Shown here: positions 29,301 through 40,227 of the stretch, piece after piece
Layout: each line of letters opens with the position of its first letter
Numbering within the stretch: position 1 is the stretch's first letter
Notes under the pieces: generated by a model
Told to the model about the DNA's origin: nothing
Seen by the model: the letters and a program-made list of their open reading frames with translations, nothing else
The model's database searches: none
Position numbers and translations under genes: made by a program
Assembly (NCBI GenBank): GCA_004835665.1
Contig: RBKR01000028.1
Span: 124,001-188,000 of the forward strand
Direction: 5' to 3'
Source: Phoma sp. XZ068
Taxonomy: Eukaryota > Ascomycota > Dothideomycetes > Pleosporales > Didymellaceae
DNA: 64,000 nt

Positions 29301-32126
29301 ATGACTCCCTACACTTACACCCCCCTCCCAACCCCGACCAGCATCCGCATCCTACGCTTCCCACAACTTGACCCCGCCTCCGGCATCCTCTCCACCTCCT
29401 TCCGAATCATCGACCTTGCCCACACTACCAGCACCAATAGACCCCTCTATCACACCCTCTCCTACACCTGGGGCAACCCGCACGCCGACGGACCGTTCTT
29501 CGCCGACAACTACACTTCGCAAGCCCCGCGGTACGCAACCCAAGACTCGATCCTCGTTGACGGCCACGCCCTCTCCGTCAATCGCAACCTACATGATGCA
29601 CTCCTCTCCATTAAGCCCGATTCGTGGCGCCGGTTCTGCAATGCAAGGACGAAGCGTATGCGGAGCCAGTTGCACTTCGCGGTGCTCCTGCGCAGAGTGC
29701 TGGATGTGCGGGCGCTGGTGAAATCGGGTGTGGATTTGGATCTAGTAGATGATGAAGCGGGGTGGACGCCGCTTATGTATGCAGCGGCGAGTGGAGAGGA
29801 GGAGATAGTGAGGGTACTTTTAGCGGCCGGGGCAAATGTAGGGGTTATGGATAGGAAGGGAGAAACTGCGGGAGAGGCTGCAAGGAGGAATGGGTGGGGG
29901 GAGATTGCGGGGTGGGTTGAGGATGCGGCTGAAATGGGATTGGGGGAGAGGAGGGGGCGGTTTGAAGATAGGAGGGGGGATGAGAATGGGCTGGAAGAGG
30001 ATAGCCCGGATCTCTGGATCTGGATTGATCAGCTATGTATCAACCAGGCAGATCTAGAGGAGCGGGGCCGTCAAGTTAGTATGATGGGCGAGATTTACTC
30101 TAGCGCGTTTTGGACGCTCGTTTGGCTAGGTGCGGAGGATGATTATACGGCTACGGCACTCCAAGCTATCAACAAGCTTGCGGACGCAGAGGGCGATCTG
30201 ATCAAGAGCGACATCCTGCCCTACATCGAACAGCCCGAAGAAGTCTACGTCGCAGCCAAGATTACGTATATTTCCCCCGCCGAATGGACAGCCCTAGCCT
30301 CGCTGTTTCAGCGTCAGTACTTCCGCCGCGTCTGGGTCGTGCAGGAGAACTTACTGAGCCGGACTCTGCTTGGTCTCTGCGGGGACGTTGAGCTACCTTG
30401 GCGTCAACTCTGCACCGTTGCGCAGCAGCTGTATATCAGGCAGTTGGCGATTGGTCGTCCGACTAGTGCTAAGTATATCGATACCAGTGAAGCAGCGCTC
30501 CAGATCGAGTATCGTGCGAGTCAGCTGGTGCAATGGACTGATAGGTGGCTGAATGGGGAACAGGCGGCGAACCCGAAGGCGTGCAATTTGGGGACGTTAG
30601 TCGGAGACTGTTGGACGTTTCACGCGACCGATGCCAGGGATAAGATTTTTGGATTTTATGGGTTGCTTAACTTACTCGGGAAAAAGGTAGAACAGGAAGA
30701 GGGAAACGAACAAGAAAAGGAGATGCAAATGCGGGGCAGCATCGGGGGCGACACTGCTACGCCCAGGAAATCTTGGATCGCAGACTACTCCAAATCGACA
30801 GCCCAAGTTTTTGCTGAAGCTACGAAGGCTATGATCGTGGAGACAGGAGACTTAGCCGTGCTCGCAAATGTGGTCGATATTTCGCTGAAGAAAACGGCGG
30901 GTCTGCCGTCCTGGAGTCCGGATTTCAGTGTCCCATTCACCAACGCCTTACCCATTCGATACTACGCCACTAGCAGAAATAATGCGCCTGGATATCTTCC
31001 TTTTAACGATGACCTGATACCCTGGCGCCGCCTTCCCGTTCTAGTTCGGCCCCTTGACACCATCCTGCAGACTGGCCCCACGACCTCCGGGCCTGGCGAC
31101 ACGACGGTTTTCTTCTCACGTGCCTGGGTTAGCCTGGCGCTTCTCCTCCCGACTCCGTACCATAGCACGGGGCTTTCCCGCACCGAAGTCCTGTGGCGGA
31201 CGTTGACAGCCAACACAGCGCTCACAGGGACGCATCCTGCCCCCGCAGCATACGGATCTGCGTTCCGGGATCTGGTGTCTACAATGGTGTGTATTGCTGC
31301 ACAGGAGGAAGCGCAGCGGTTTGCGGGATTGGAGATGGAGGAAGAGAAGGTGTTAAGGTTGCCGGAGTGTCCGGCGCCGAGTTTGGAGATTGCGGTTGAG
31401 CATGTGAAGACGACGTGGCAGAATCCGGTGCTGAAGGGGTTAGGAAAGGAGGATTTAATGAGGGAGTTTGGGGAGGTGGGGCGGAATTTAAATGGAGAAA
31501 GATGGGAGGCATTGGTGTTTGGGTTGATGGGGTTACATGTTCTGGCACTGACGGAGATGGAGGAGGAACTGACAGAAGAGGAAAGAGAGTGGAAAGGAGA
31601 GGATGAGAAGGGGCCAAGTCAGGTTGAGAGTAAGAGGAATAGTAAGCTATTTACCCCGACCTTGGACCAGTTGCTGGGATTTGAGAAACGAATGGACTGG
31701 GGTAGGCAGGATGAAGCGGGCGGCAGTGGCGTGAAGCTCCTTCCTGGCAATTCCGATTTGCTGCATGTCTTGCGACAGACTCTGGGCAGGAGGCGGCTCT
31801 TTACTACGCAGAGTCGGTTCTTGGGGATTGGGCCTGCAGGAATAAGGGAGGATGATCGCGTCGTGCTGATTAGGGGGTTTGGGTCACCGGTGGTCGTGAG
31901 GAAGATGGAAGACGGAATTGGGCAAGGGAAGGGAAAAGAGGATGCGGAGGGAAAGGAGGAGGAAGCAGAAGACGACTGGATGGGGAAGCGGGATAAAAAG
32001 GGGGATGCGGACGCCGTAAGAGAAAACAATGAGTGGCAATTCATAGGTCAGGCGTTTGTGTTCGGAGTCATGGATGGAGAGAAGGCCGGCAAGGAGGAAG
32101 GATGGGAGGGGATTAGTTTGATTTAA
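29301..32126 (+). CDS. HET-domain protein with ankyrin-like insert (941 aa)
   Basis: Single exon from ATG 29301. HET motifs: YHTLSYTWG (residues 50-58), WIWIDQLCINQAD with QVSMMGEIYSSAFWTLVWLG (about 238-275), and LFQRQYFRRVWVVQENLL (about 333-350). Between the first and second motifs lie about 130 extra residues carrying ankyrin-like repeats (GWTPLMYAAASGEEEIVRVLLAAGA). The C-terminus is long, Glu-rich and Lys-rich. HET proteins act in fungal vegetative incompatibility and cell death after non-self recognition. The ankyrin segment and the 31.3-31.6 kb part are unusually G-rich. The ATG is only 113 bp from the end of a pogo-like element, so the promoter may lie partly in that element. Confidence 0.85.
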   Translation: MTPYTYTPLPTPTSIRILRFPQLDPASGILSTSFRIIDLAHTTSTNRPLYHTLSYTWGNPHADGPFFADNYTSQAPRYATQDSILVDGHALSVNRNLHDALLSIKPDSWRRFCNARTKRMRSQLHFAVLLRRVLDVRALVKSGVDLDLVDDEAGWTPLMYAAASGEEEIVRVLLAAGANVGVMDRKGETAGEAARRNGWGEIAGWVEDAAEMGLGERRGRFEDRRGDENGLEEDSPDLWIWIDQLCINQADLEERGRQVSMMGEIYSSAFWTLVWLGAEDDYTATALQAINKLADAEGDLIKSDILPYIEQPEEVYVAAKITYISPAEWTALASLFQRQYFRRVWVVQENLLSRTLLGLCGDVELPWRQLCTVAQQLYIRQLAIGRPTSAKYIDTSEAALQIEYRASQLVQWTDRWLNGEQAANPKACNLGTLVGDCWTFHATDARDKIFGFYGLLNLLGKKVEQEEGNEQEKEMQMRGSIGGDTATPRKSWIADYSKSTAQVFAEATKAMIVETGDLAVLANVVDISLKKTAGLPSWSPDFSVPFTNALPIRYYATSRNNAPGYLPFNDDLIPWRRLPVLVRPLDTILQTGPTTSGPGDTTVFFSRAWVSLALLLPTPYHSTGLSRTEVLWRTLTANTALTGTHPAPAAYGSAFRDLVSTMVCIAAQEEAQRFAGLEMEEEKVLRLPECPAPSLEIAVEHVKTTWQNPVLKGLGKEDLMREFGEVGRNLNGERWEALVFGLMGLHVLALTEMEEELTEEEREWKGEDEKGPSQVESKRNSKLFTPTLDQLLGFEKRMDWGRQDEAGGSGVKLLPGNSDLLHVLRQTLGRRRLFTTQSRFLGIGPAGIREDDRVVLIRGFGSPVVVRKMEDGIGQGKGKEDAEGKEEEAEDDWMGKRDKKGDADAVRENNEWQFIGQAFVFGVMDGEKAGKEEGWEGISLI

Positions 32127-32480
32127 GCGTGGTTGAGAGATGGATGCAAGATGCTTGCGTCCGACATTGCGCTGACTAGTATTATACAGTTCGGCGTCTC
32201 ACAATGGAGAGACCTAATTGTTACCATCGCAAGCCTACCTGAAATCCTCCTCATTCGGACGGATTGCTGGATCTAATCCATTTTGATCCATGGGGGCGCT
32301 TAAGGCTTAAGCCACTGAAAATCAGATTAAAATTGTGAGAGTCTATCCGAGGTTTGACCCTCTAATGATAATAAAATTGCTGTCTTCCTGATATCAATAA
32401 ACTTTGCCTTACCGAGGATGATCGCGTGACCCAAGTCCTCGCGCGACGCAACCTTAGAACATCAAAACCAGCAACAAATT
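32127..32480. other. A+T-rich spacer
   Basis: No gene seen. The sequence becomes rich in TA and TTT downstream of the HET gene. Confidence 0.5.
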
Positions 32481-32800
32481 TGAAGTTATTGAGCCACGTA
32501 CAAAAGCTATTATCACAATCTTTTTTGGTGGAGCAGTTTATAATGCCTATAACTATCTATAGCTAAAGGTATTTAACCGGAAGTTTAATTTTCCAGCCCC
32601 AGCGTGACTAGATAGGTAGTAGGCCTAGTACTGCCTCTAATGGCTTCTTACTACTACAACCCTTTTTTACTGCCTTTTTATTGAACGAGCTTTGATAGGA
32701 GGCTTAAGGCTCGGCCTCTTACCCTTTTTAGAGTTTGTATAGCTTATTAAAGTCGTTTTACGGCCTTGCGAGTCTTACGAATAAACCAGAAGGAACGCAG
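32481..32800 (-). pseudogene. A+T-rich relic of a pogo 3' end
   Basis: Starts with the conserved 3' block in decayed form (GAGCCACGTACAAAAGCTAT at about 32491, then TTTTTTGGTGGAG). It then has ATTTAACCGGAAGTTTAATT, comparable to the C-terminal codons and stop of the copy at 57.2 kb, and CTCTTACCCTTTTTAGAG, matching the conserved KGKR codons. Many C-to-T and G-to-A differences suggest repeat-induced point mutation. Nothing is translatable. Confidence 0.55.
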
Positions 32801-33228
32801 ACGCTAGAACCTATAAGGGGGAACGTGGCGTACAACGTTGAAACGAAGGATGCAGAGGTGTGGCGCGGTTGTGAGGAGGACTACGACCTGGGGCCGAAGG
32901 CCGATCACAACCTAGACACGTGACCGGTTAGCGGGTTAGTGGGTTAGTGAGGACGTGCCAGACTAACCCCACTAACCCTCAGAAACCATCACGTATATAG
33001 GCACATCAAGATAGCATAGTTAGCATCCTCGTAGTCAAGATTAAAATCTTCCTAGCATACTCTAAGGATGATGGTGCGGAGAAGATGAGAGACTGGGTTG
33101 ATTGCTAATGAAGGTATCTAGCTAGTAAGATATACTGGTGAGTCTGATGGATAGGTGACGCGTTACAGTAGGCAGCGATAGGCAGCAGCGCGGGGTTAAC
33201 GCGTGATCACGTGTGAGGTCAACACATA
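32801..33228. other. Spacer without recognised gene
   Basis: Short frames only. It ends at the TA (33227-33228) that borders the next element. Confidence 0.5.
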
Positions 33229-33299
33229 CCGTGTCCGTGCACCCAACGCGCGCCGTCGGCCAACGCGCGGAATCGGCCCTAACCATCACCAGCAAACTT

Positions 33300-33352
33300 G
33301 AGGCTGTAGAGCCACATACAATAGCTGTTATCACTAGATTTTCTGGTGGAGT
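33300..33352 (-). repeat. Conserved pogo 3' block, copy 4
   Basis: GAGCCACATACAATAGCTGT, TATCACTAGATTTTCTGGTGG on the plus strand. Lies between the left terminal repeat and the transposase stop. Confidence 0.75.
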
Positions 33353-33380
33353 GAGCTATAGATCTATGCGACAGAATTCG

Positions 33381-35580
33381 CTACCAAAACTTACGTGGCT
33401 GAAGTATTCTACGGCCGCGGCTGTTCACTGTAGGTGCCGGTGCTGAGGGCGGCTCACAAGCAACACTACCACTTTGCACAGCTGTAGAACTACCTTTCTG
33501 CCTCTTTTTAACTCCTTGTTGCTGTAAGGCCTTGCGCTTACGTTTTTCTGCAGTCTGAGATCTATTTTGAGAGTCGCGCTGCTGTTTCTTGCGTGCTCTC
33601 TCAGCTTTGCGCACATCAATAGCTTGGCGCTCTTCTGCACGCTTCCTCTCTCGCTCTTCCTTCTCCCTCGCCGCCTTCTGGCGCTTCTATTCTGCAATTT
33701 GCTAGTTGTAAGCTGTAGTAGCAGCCTTTGGATTTCTTGGCTCTTCTTTTTGAAGCTCCTCCTCCTCTGCCTCACGCTTTGCTATCCTCATCCGTGTGCG
33801 CGCTTCTCGGAAGGAGCGAGGAGTCCACATCATGTACGGTCCCCAGTACTCATAGTGTTGTAGCAAAGCCAGAGGCTTGCCTTGCTTCTCTCGCTTCCTC
33901 TTGGTAGTAAGAGCGTCCATTAGACCTTCATTTTCGCTGCTTAGAAGGGTGTTTTGGATAGCCATGTGGTGGAGCGATTGCCGAATGATTGATGCCTCCT
34001 TCTCTGTTGCACCCCTCAACGTACGCCTTGCTACTCGGTCCAGAAACCTCCACTGTTCTCCTTCATAGATAGTAGCGTCAGAGTCGCTATCTTCTGCAGT
34101 CTCAGAGTCACTGTCCACGAACTTGTCGAGTATAACGTTGGGGTTGAATGGGCTCACGCCAACTGCCTTAAAGGAGCCGAGTATATTCGATTCGGTGAAG
34201 CTAGCCACCCAGGCATCCCAGTATAGCGAGAAGAAGTCAGGCTTCTTCACTGGTACCAGGCCTTTGTGCTTGAAGAGGCGCTCTCCTAGCTACTTTGAGT
34301 ATGCTGTACTGAGAGGCTTGAACATTATCACATCAAGCGGCTAAAGCGTGTGGGTGCTGTGAGGTGGATAGATACCCACAAGGATCTTGTGCCGGTGGCA
34401 ATACTCTAGAAACTCTTCTGTGAGGTGACTCCTATGGCCATCTAATAGCAATAGGCGGTACTTTCTTCGAGCTTAGATGCAGTGAAGCGCTGGAACACCT
34501 GTTGCAGCCAGGCAAGGCCTAGGCCGTCGTTGCTCCAGCCACTAGGTGATACTCCAAAGAAGGCCATATGTTCTCCCACTTTCACATCCTCCACCCAGGT
34601 GCTCTGAATGTTCTGAGATTCAGCCGGATATATGAGGCCTGGAGGAAGAGCAGATCCATCCGCGCACACACATGCTATAAGGCTCACCCACTCACGATTG
34701 CCATCCTGCAGCATCTGCTTGAAGGCCTTCTTCTTAAATTGACGCTTGCTGAAGATTCTCTTCTGTCTGCCAATGGCTCCAATCATGAAGCCTTTCTCGT
34801 CCATATTGTATGTGTGCGCAGGCTCTATCTTGTAGAACTCAATTTTGTCGCGCAGCGCGTCGTAGTACAGCTTGTACTTATCGCCAGAGTCAGCAATGTG
34901 GCGTTGCCGGTCCATCGATGTGGTGAATTGAGACGTAAGCTCATCGTTGTGACGGTCCAGGAAGCGCGATACCCAGCTCTCAGAGACCTGATGCCCAGCG
35001 ATATTTGAGGCGAAATCTTGAACCATCTCTCTTGTACGTGGGAGGTGTTCTTTTGTGAGCTTGTCTATGTACTTCACAAGCTCTGCCTCCTCCTGTGGGC
35101 TGAGGTTCTGACGCGTTACTGCATCCTCTTGGTGGGAACGTGTACCAAGCTCCACTTTGCGCGTCAAAGTTGAGCGAACAACGCCATGCTTTCGAGCTAT
35201 TTTTGTCCATGGGATTTTCTCTCCTAGAGGTGTACTTTTTGCTTCTGCAGATGGCAAGATCCGAGGCGCTGCTGCTCTGGCTTGTCTTCTTACCCTTGGT
35301 CTTGGTCGCCTTCTTTGCGGCTTTGGGGCTGGGCTTGTTCTTCTTGGGCGACGATGCCTCGTCACCAATGAGTGTGGTGTCGTCTTCGAGCTCGGCGGAC
35401 TTGCGCTTCGCTGGTGTGGAAGGGGATGCGTTTGCAGCTGGGGACTTCTTTCCGCGGTTGTTCTTCTTGGGTGTCGCGGCTGGGTTTACTGCAGGTGTGG
35501 GCGTGCTTGCACCGCTGGCTGTCGCTTTTGCTTGGGCACGCGTTGTACGGTCTGCAACTGCTTCGTCAATACCTGTCATT
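33381..35580 (-). pseudogene. pogo-like transposase with unusual basic N-terminal insert, broken
   Basis: The probable start is near 35580 (Met-Thr-Gly-Ile-Asp-Glu). About 100 residues rich in Ala, Lys, Pro and Ser follow before the usual helix-turn-helix (GEKIPWTKIARKHGVVRSTLTRK). The core is open from 35368 to 34442 with YNMDEKGFMIGAIG and a broken LL-DGH site (frame lost near 34442). The frame returns at 34250-33702 and again at 33614-33381, with stops between. It is closely related to the copy at 9.9-11.8 kb, which lacks the basic insert. Non-functional. Confidence 0.82.
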
Positions 35581-35721
35581 GTTGTTGTGCTGTGTTGGGA
35601 TGAAAAAGTGTCATGTGGATGGTGTTCCGCGCGTTGGCCGACGGCGCGCGTTGGGTGCATGGGCACGGTACAGGGGGCATTACTGATTTGATAATAAGGC
35701 GTCAGGGAGGCAGACTCCATC

Positions 35722-37950
35722 TACGATCAAGCTGCGCCGTACTTGCTGGCGACGGCCAAATTTCCGATCAACGCGCTCACCTCGGAATGGAATATTGGTG
35801 CAAACAGGCCCATCGACCCAGCTCACAAGCGGCGTCTGCGCCAGATCTTCGACGAGGCAGGCGTTCTTCGTCGAGACAGGAGCCACCGGTTGCAGGTCGC
35901 TTGCTCTAAGGCGCAGGTGCAGCAGATGCTAGACTACCTGGCAGAGGACGGGCAGGCTCAGGCAACTGCCACTGCCGCTGAGAGCGCTGAAGAAGGGGAT
36001 CCAAAGTGGCCGTCGTTCAAAGGCTGGGTGAGCGTGGTCGGAGCGAAGGTAGAGCTCATCGCGGGTCACCATCGCATCGAAGCTTTTAAAGAGTACCTGC
36101 AGCGCCGTGGGTTGCCGGAGGAGGAGCGATGGTGGGTGTGCAGCATCTACGACAAAGATTTCAGCCTCTGCACGTGCCAAGCAAGCAATAAACTAACCTA
36201 GAAGGTAGACACGCTTCCATCGCATCTGCGCATTCAGCTGCGTGCCAATCGAGAAGATGTTATCCTTCCAGACAACCATGGCCAGATATGGACGGAGCTA
36301 GCGACTCTGTCATCTGAAAACGGCCAGCTGTTTAACGGTTCGAACAAGTCTGTCGAACAGGAGATGCTGGAGCACCTGAGGCTCAGCAGTCGAGTAAAGT
36401 TTCCTGTTCGACGGCTGGCCACGCTGTGGAGGAATCTCAGCTGGAGACCAATGATCACCCGATGGTGCCGCACCTTGATCGGGCAGGCGACCTTTAACAT
36501 CTCGACATTTGAGTGGATGGCAAGCTGCAGGATAGATGATGTAAGTGCAATCTGTAACTGCTCTGCACAACCACACTAAGCGACACCCCAGTATTGGTTT
36601 TCTGCACTAAATGAGGTGATGAAAATTACCTCGGAAATCCAAGGTCAGCATGGACTGGACGTTCAACTAGCTGACTGGAACAAGCTCGCTGGCTTGCCGC
36701 GAGTGCGAAGCGTACACGATGTGCGGGGATTGTTCTATCCTAGCCTTGAACCTGACGTGGAACCTCATCCCTCAGATTTGCGTCGACGAGACTTCTTCCT
36801 GAACATAAGCGATGATGTATACTTCAACTTTTTTCAATCAGTGCTTTCGGAACCAGCACGCCAGTTTATTGACATTTAGGCGATCCTGAGGACCACAAAG
36901 CAGGAGGGAAAGCTGATGAGCATCGTAATGTCTCATGTTGGTCATTGGATGAACAAAGAACCTGAAAAGGTGTCAGACCGCGATAACAACAAGCCTGCGC
37001 TGCGGAAGGACCTGGTTCCCGCGCTACGAGCAAGGTATGGCGACAAGGCCAACAAGGAGTCTTACGTCCTTCAGCAGGAAGTACTCAATTACGTACGTGA
37101 GAACGCAAAAGAGTTCACCAGCTCCACGCTAGAGCACTATCTCCACGAGTATCCGAGCGGAGACGACGAAGCCTACGGCGCACGTTTCAAGCAAGAGGTG
37201 TGGAGAAAAGTGCTGTCTATCGTCATGATCTACGCAGGGCCGACTCTGCAACACAGGTACATTGCCAGCCCCATATTAGAGGAGACTCACAAGATCAGTC
37301 CACCTACAATTGCGCAAACTGCGCGTGATCTCATCTGTCAGATCCCAGAAGTTGCGAACGATCCAGCGCTTCGGTCAGCAACTGCAGCCGAACAGCTACT
37401 TAGGATGATGCAGCCGGTGATTGCTCAATGGATAACAAAGCAACACGTGGATGTGTCGGATGCTCATAGCGAAGATGGGCAACTAACTACCGTCGACCTG
37501 GCAGACGAGCAGCGCGCGGAGAGTGGGCTGTTCTCTCGAGCATTAATCAGCCACGCAACACATCAAGGGCAGCCATTGGCAGAAGCGCGGAACCGTAGGC
37601 CCCTCCCCTGGGCCCAGAAAGATTTAAGTACGCACAAATCCATCCAGGAGCCAACCACTGCCCAATCACCAAGCTCCGGATCGACAGCAGAGTCGGACGC
37701 AGGGGCTTCACCACAGACGGAGATGCAGGACCGAGTGCTGATTGACTTTTCCTTGGACGGGCTGAATAATCTTCGAAAACAACACCGTCACAAAAGCGCG
37801 ATCAGCCAGCAGACGGCTCAGCTGCAACAGCATTCCCTCGCCGCAGACTCTCATCAGCATAGATCTTCATCCATATCTCTTTCTTCACGCGCCACGACCG
37901 GCTCAGGAGGACATTGGAGGCAGAGAGCATCGGCAAGACGTGGGAAATGA
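35722..37950 (+). pseudogene. ParB-like / DUF3723-like protein of the two-gene element, with stops
   Basis: One frame spans the region. The N-terminal part has a ParB/sulfiredoxin-like pattern: NRPIDPAHKRRLRQIF, then VELIAGHHRIEAFKEYL, then RWWVCSIYDKD. This resembles fungal DUF3723-type proteins. A clean 51-bp intron (36541-36591, GTAAGT to CCCAG) keeps the frame. In-frame TAG codons lie at 36199-36201 and 36877-36879; the second looks like CAG changed to TAG. No ATG precedes the conserved start, because stop codons in the inverted repeat come first. The C-terminus is Gln/Ser-rich. It probably once encoded a protein of over 700 residues whose DNA-related role is inferred only from the fold. 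Confidence 0.6.
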
Positions 37951-38209
37951 CGAGGATTCATAAACTCCGAACCCACCGCAGAAGGTCCGACATTGGTACC
38001 TGGCACCTACCACAGTAACTGAAGATCATCAGCGCTAGTAAAGATAAAGAATAGAGATTGTGTTACATGTTCAGTGCTCTCAAGTTTAATTTGCCCCGTG
38101 GCTTGCCCCTGGGGGCAAGCGGACACCGCACGATCCTACCACCGGATCCCGTCGGCGATTGCTTCGCCTGTTCCTGCCATGGGAACGTGCTGTCTCTACA
38201 GGTCTCACG

Positions 38210-40200
38210 ATGGATTTCGATGCATTTGACGACGAGCTTTTGAACCTAAGTCCACCCCAAGACATAGATCTATGGCCAAGTTCGCCGCCAGCCGTTATCG
38301 CAACGCAGCCGACGGACGCGCAACAAAGCGCCAACAGCGGTGATGATAGTTCTGGAGACGAAGATGGACTTTACGGCGACGCGTCGCCCGGCGAACTCAG
38401 GGACGACTGCAGCGAGGGCAGCTTTGGGGACGAGGAACAGGTGATAGTGGCGGCAGACCAGTACTCGTGGAAGATTGATCATTCCAAAGGAGACCACAAG
38501 TTCAAATGTGTGTCGGTGTGCAGTGGACTGCGTGCGTATGCAAACGCAAACAGCGACTGACGACGCAGCAGTGCAGGAGTTTATCGCGGCCACCAAGAGC
38601 ACATCTTTCGACGGCAGCCAGGCTATCGACATGCTGCAGAGGCGATACACGATCGACTACGGAAGCAGGAAGGCTGGCTCCCGAGCCGCTGCGTTGGAGG
38701 ACGAGTACATACCGTCGTTCTTCCTTGATCTTCTCATCATCGTCGGACGACCGCTCAGGCCGATCTCGCAGCCATCCAGCCGCTTCTTCGACAACATGAC
38801 CATCAGCTTCAAGAACTGGCGGGCTTCCTACAGCAACAAGCACGTTCACGGACTGTCGTTTGACTTGGAAAACCGCACCTTTCCGGCTGGCCACGGCTGC
38901 AACGCGGGAGTCCTGGTTCATCGTGATGCACCCCGTCGCCAACGCACCGGAAGAGCTTCTGTCGAGGAGTGAACGTCGAAGACGCCGCGAAAAGTCGTCC
39001 CAATGTAGCGCCCTACAGCTCCGCCATGCCCAGTTCCTCGCGTCGTACATCAAGGAGATCTTCCTCATTGGCGAGCTATTGGGGGAGGGCGTAGAGCCGT
39101 CTTGGAGCTTAGACGGCCCACACACGCAAAAGATCACCTTCAACAAATGGACGATCTTCCAAGAGGCTTTCATGCTAGGGTGGCTGGAGCACGTGAGACA
39201 GAGCACACAGGATACGTTTTGGACAGAGAACCAACCGGCCTTCCATGCGTACGACTACGGGGCGAACATTGAGATAGACGTAGCCGACCAGCTGCGGGCT
39301 GTACCCAAAGAAACCCGACTCCGGCCTGTCGAAGAAGAGTCTGACTCTGAGGAAGAGGCTGTTGAGCTAGGAGGTAGTGCAGAGTATAACGAGCCATCCC
39401 GTGGCAGTACACCAGGAGCTAGCGCGATCCCTCAAGCCAGCTACGACTACCAGAACCTGTTTGTGGGTGGGCTGCAACAGCTTCGAACGGAGCTTGAGGA
39501 CAAGTACGTTCTTGATAGCATCGAGACAGTCTCTTACGCTCTAGCAGTAGACGTCAACTGTCTGGACGGACATTCCCCGGATCCAGACAACAAGCTGGCG
39601 CGCTGTCTCCTCGCTGACCGCAACATGGTTCTACGAGAGTGCCAAGGGCTGCGAGACTTCACCTTCTACCCTCTTGCGTTCCACCCAGCATACGGCAATT
39701 TTTCGTCCCCGCGGCCTCCGGCGTTCCTGATGGACAACCTCCTCGCAGTCATGCAGGAGAACATGAGCTACCAGCACAATGGAGCAGGCGTGTTAAGCTA
39801 TGGGTACTTTCAGGGATACTCGAATATCAAAAGAAGCATCCGGCATGGGCCTGACGACTTGCTTGTCACCAAGGGAGTTGCAACCGCTGCTCTAGCGCTG
39901 CCTGATCGTGATGGAAACCTATCTGCTCGAGTAGCTGCTAAGCGGGGTCGTCTACTGCAGCATCTGCGAGGACAACTAACTCCGGACAACCCCGAGTCCT
40001 CTAGACCGTTTGTCCGTGAAGGACAGCGGATCGAAAGGGCAATAATCGAGGAGGAGCACGCATTCAGGATGGAACAAGTGCTCTCCGTGCAGGTCTCGAG
40101 GCTGACTGACGGCAGTCGGAGTTTCTCCACCGTGCTCAGACCTATCTTCCAGCTGATGCGTCTCTTCCTTGAAGAACCGCAATGCTACACACATCTCTGA
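38210..40200 (+). pseudogene. Second gene of the two-gene element, unknown protein, frameshifted
   Basis: Begins at ATG 38210 (Met-Asp-Phe-Asp-Ala-Phe) with about 80 acidic residues. A 61-bp intron (38508-38568; GTGTGT, CTGAC branch, GCAG) joins to VQEFIAATKS. The frame then shifts near 38882, where LENRTF should continue into RLATAATRESWFIVMHPVA, and runs open to a stop at 40200. Distinct blocks: YIPSFFLDLLIIVGRPLRP, HAQFLASYIKEIFLIGELLGEG, and SYALAVDVNCLDGHSPDPDNKLARCLL. I do not recognise the family and see no DDE, tyrosine-recombinase or helicase motif. The stop lies at the inner edge of the right inverted repeat. Confidence 0.6.
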
Positions 40201-40227
40201 CGCCTTATTATCAAATCAGTAATGGTC

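Larger units (their letters stand above)
33229..35668 (-). mobile_element. pogo-like DNA transposon, degenerate (2,440 bp)
   Basis: The left end CCGTGTCCGTGCACCCAACG and the right end read inward CCGTGCCCATGCACCCAACG continue as CGCGCCGTCGGCCAACGCGC in both. TA duplications lie at 33227-33228 and 35669-35670. Confidence 0.92.
35671..40227 (+). mobile_element. Candidate two-gene element with 28-bp inverted repeats (about 4.5 kb)
   Basis: CATTACTGATTTGATAATAA plus GGCGTCAG at about 35678-35705 is repeated exactly as its reverse complement at about 40200-40227. On the left the repeat continues outward as CAGGGGG, but the right copy diverges (GGTCTAATT). A third, shorter copy, CAGGGCATTACTGATTTG, lies at about 40267. 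Two decayed genes in the same direction fill the space. No clear target duplication was found, and a pogo-like element sits against the left end. Confidence 0.6.

Noticed and set aside
31279..31617. Reverse Pro/Ser-rich frame
   Set aside because: Shadow of the G-rich Glu/Gly-coding part of the HET gene.
35140..35691. Forward membrane-like proteins of 104-183 residues
   Set aside because: Antisense to the basic N-terminal insert of the pogo-like transposase; hydrophobicity comes from the complement of Lys/Ala codons.
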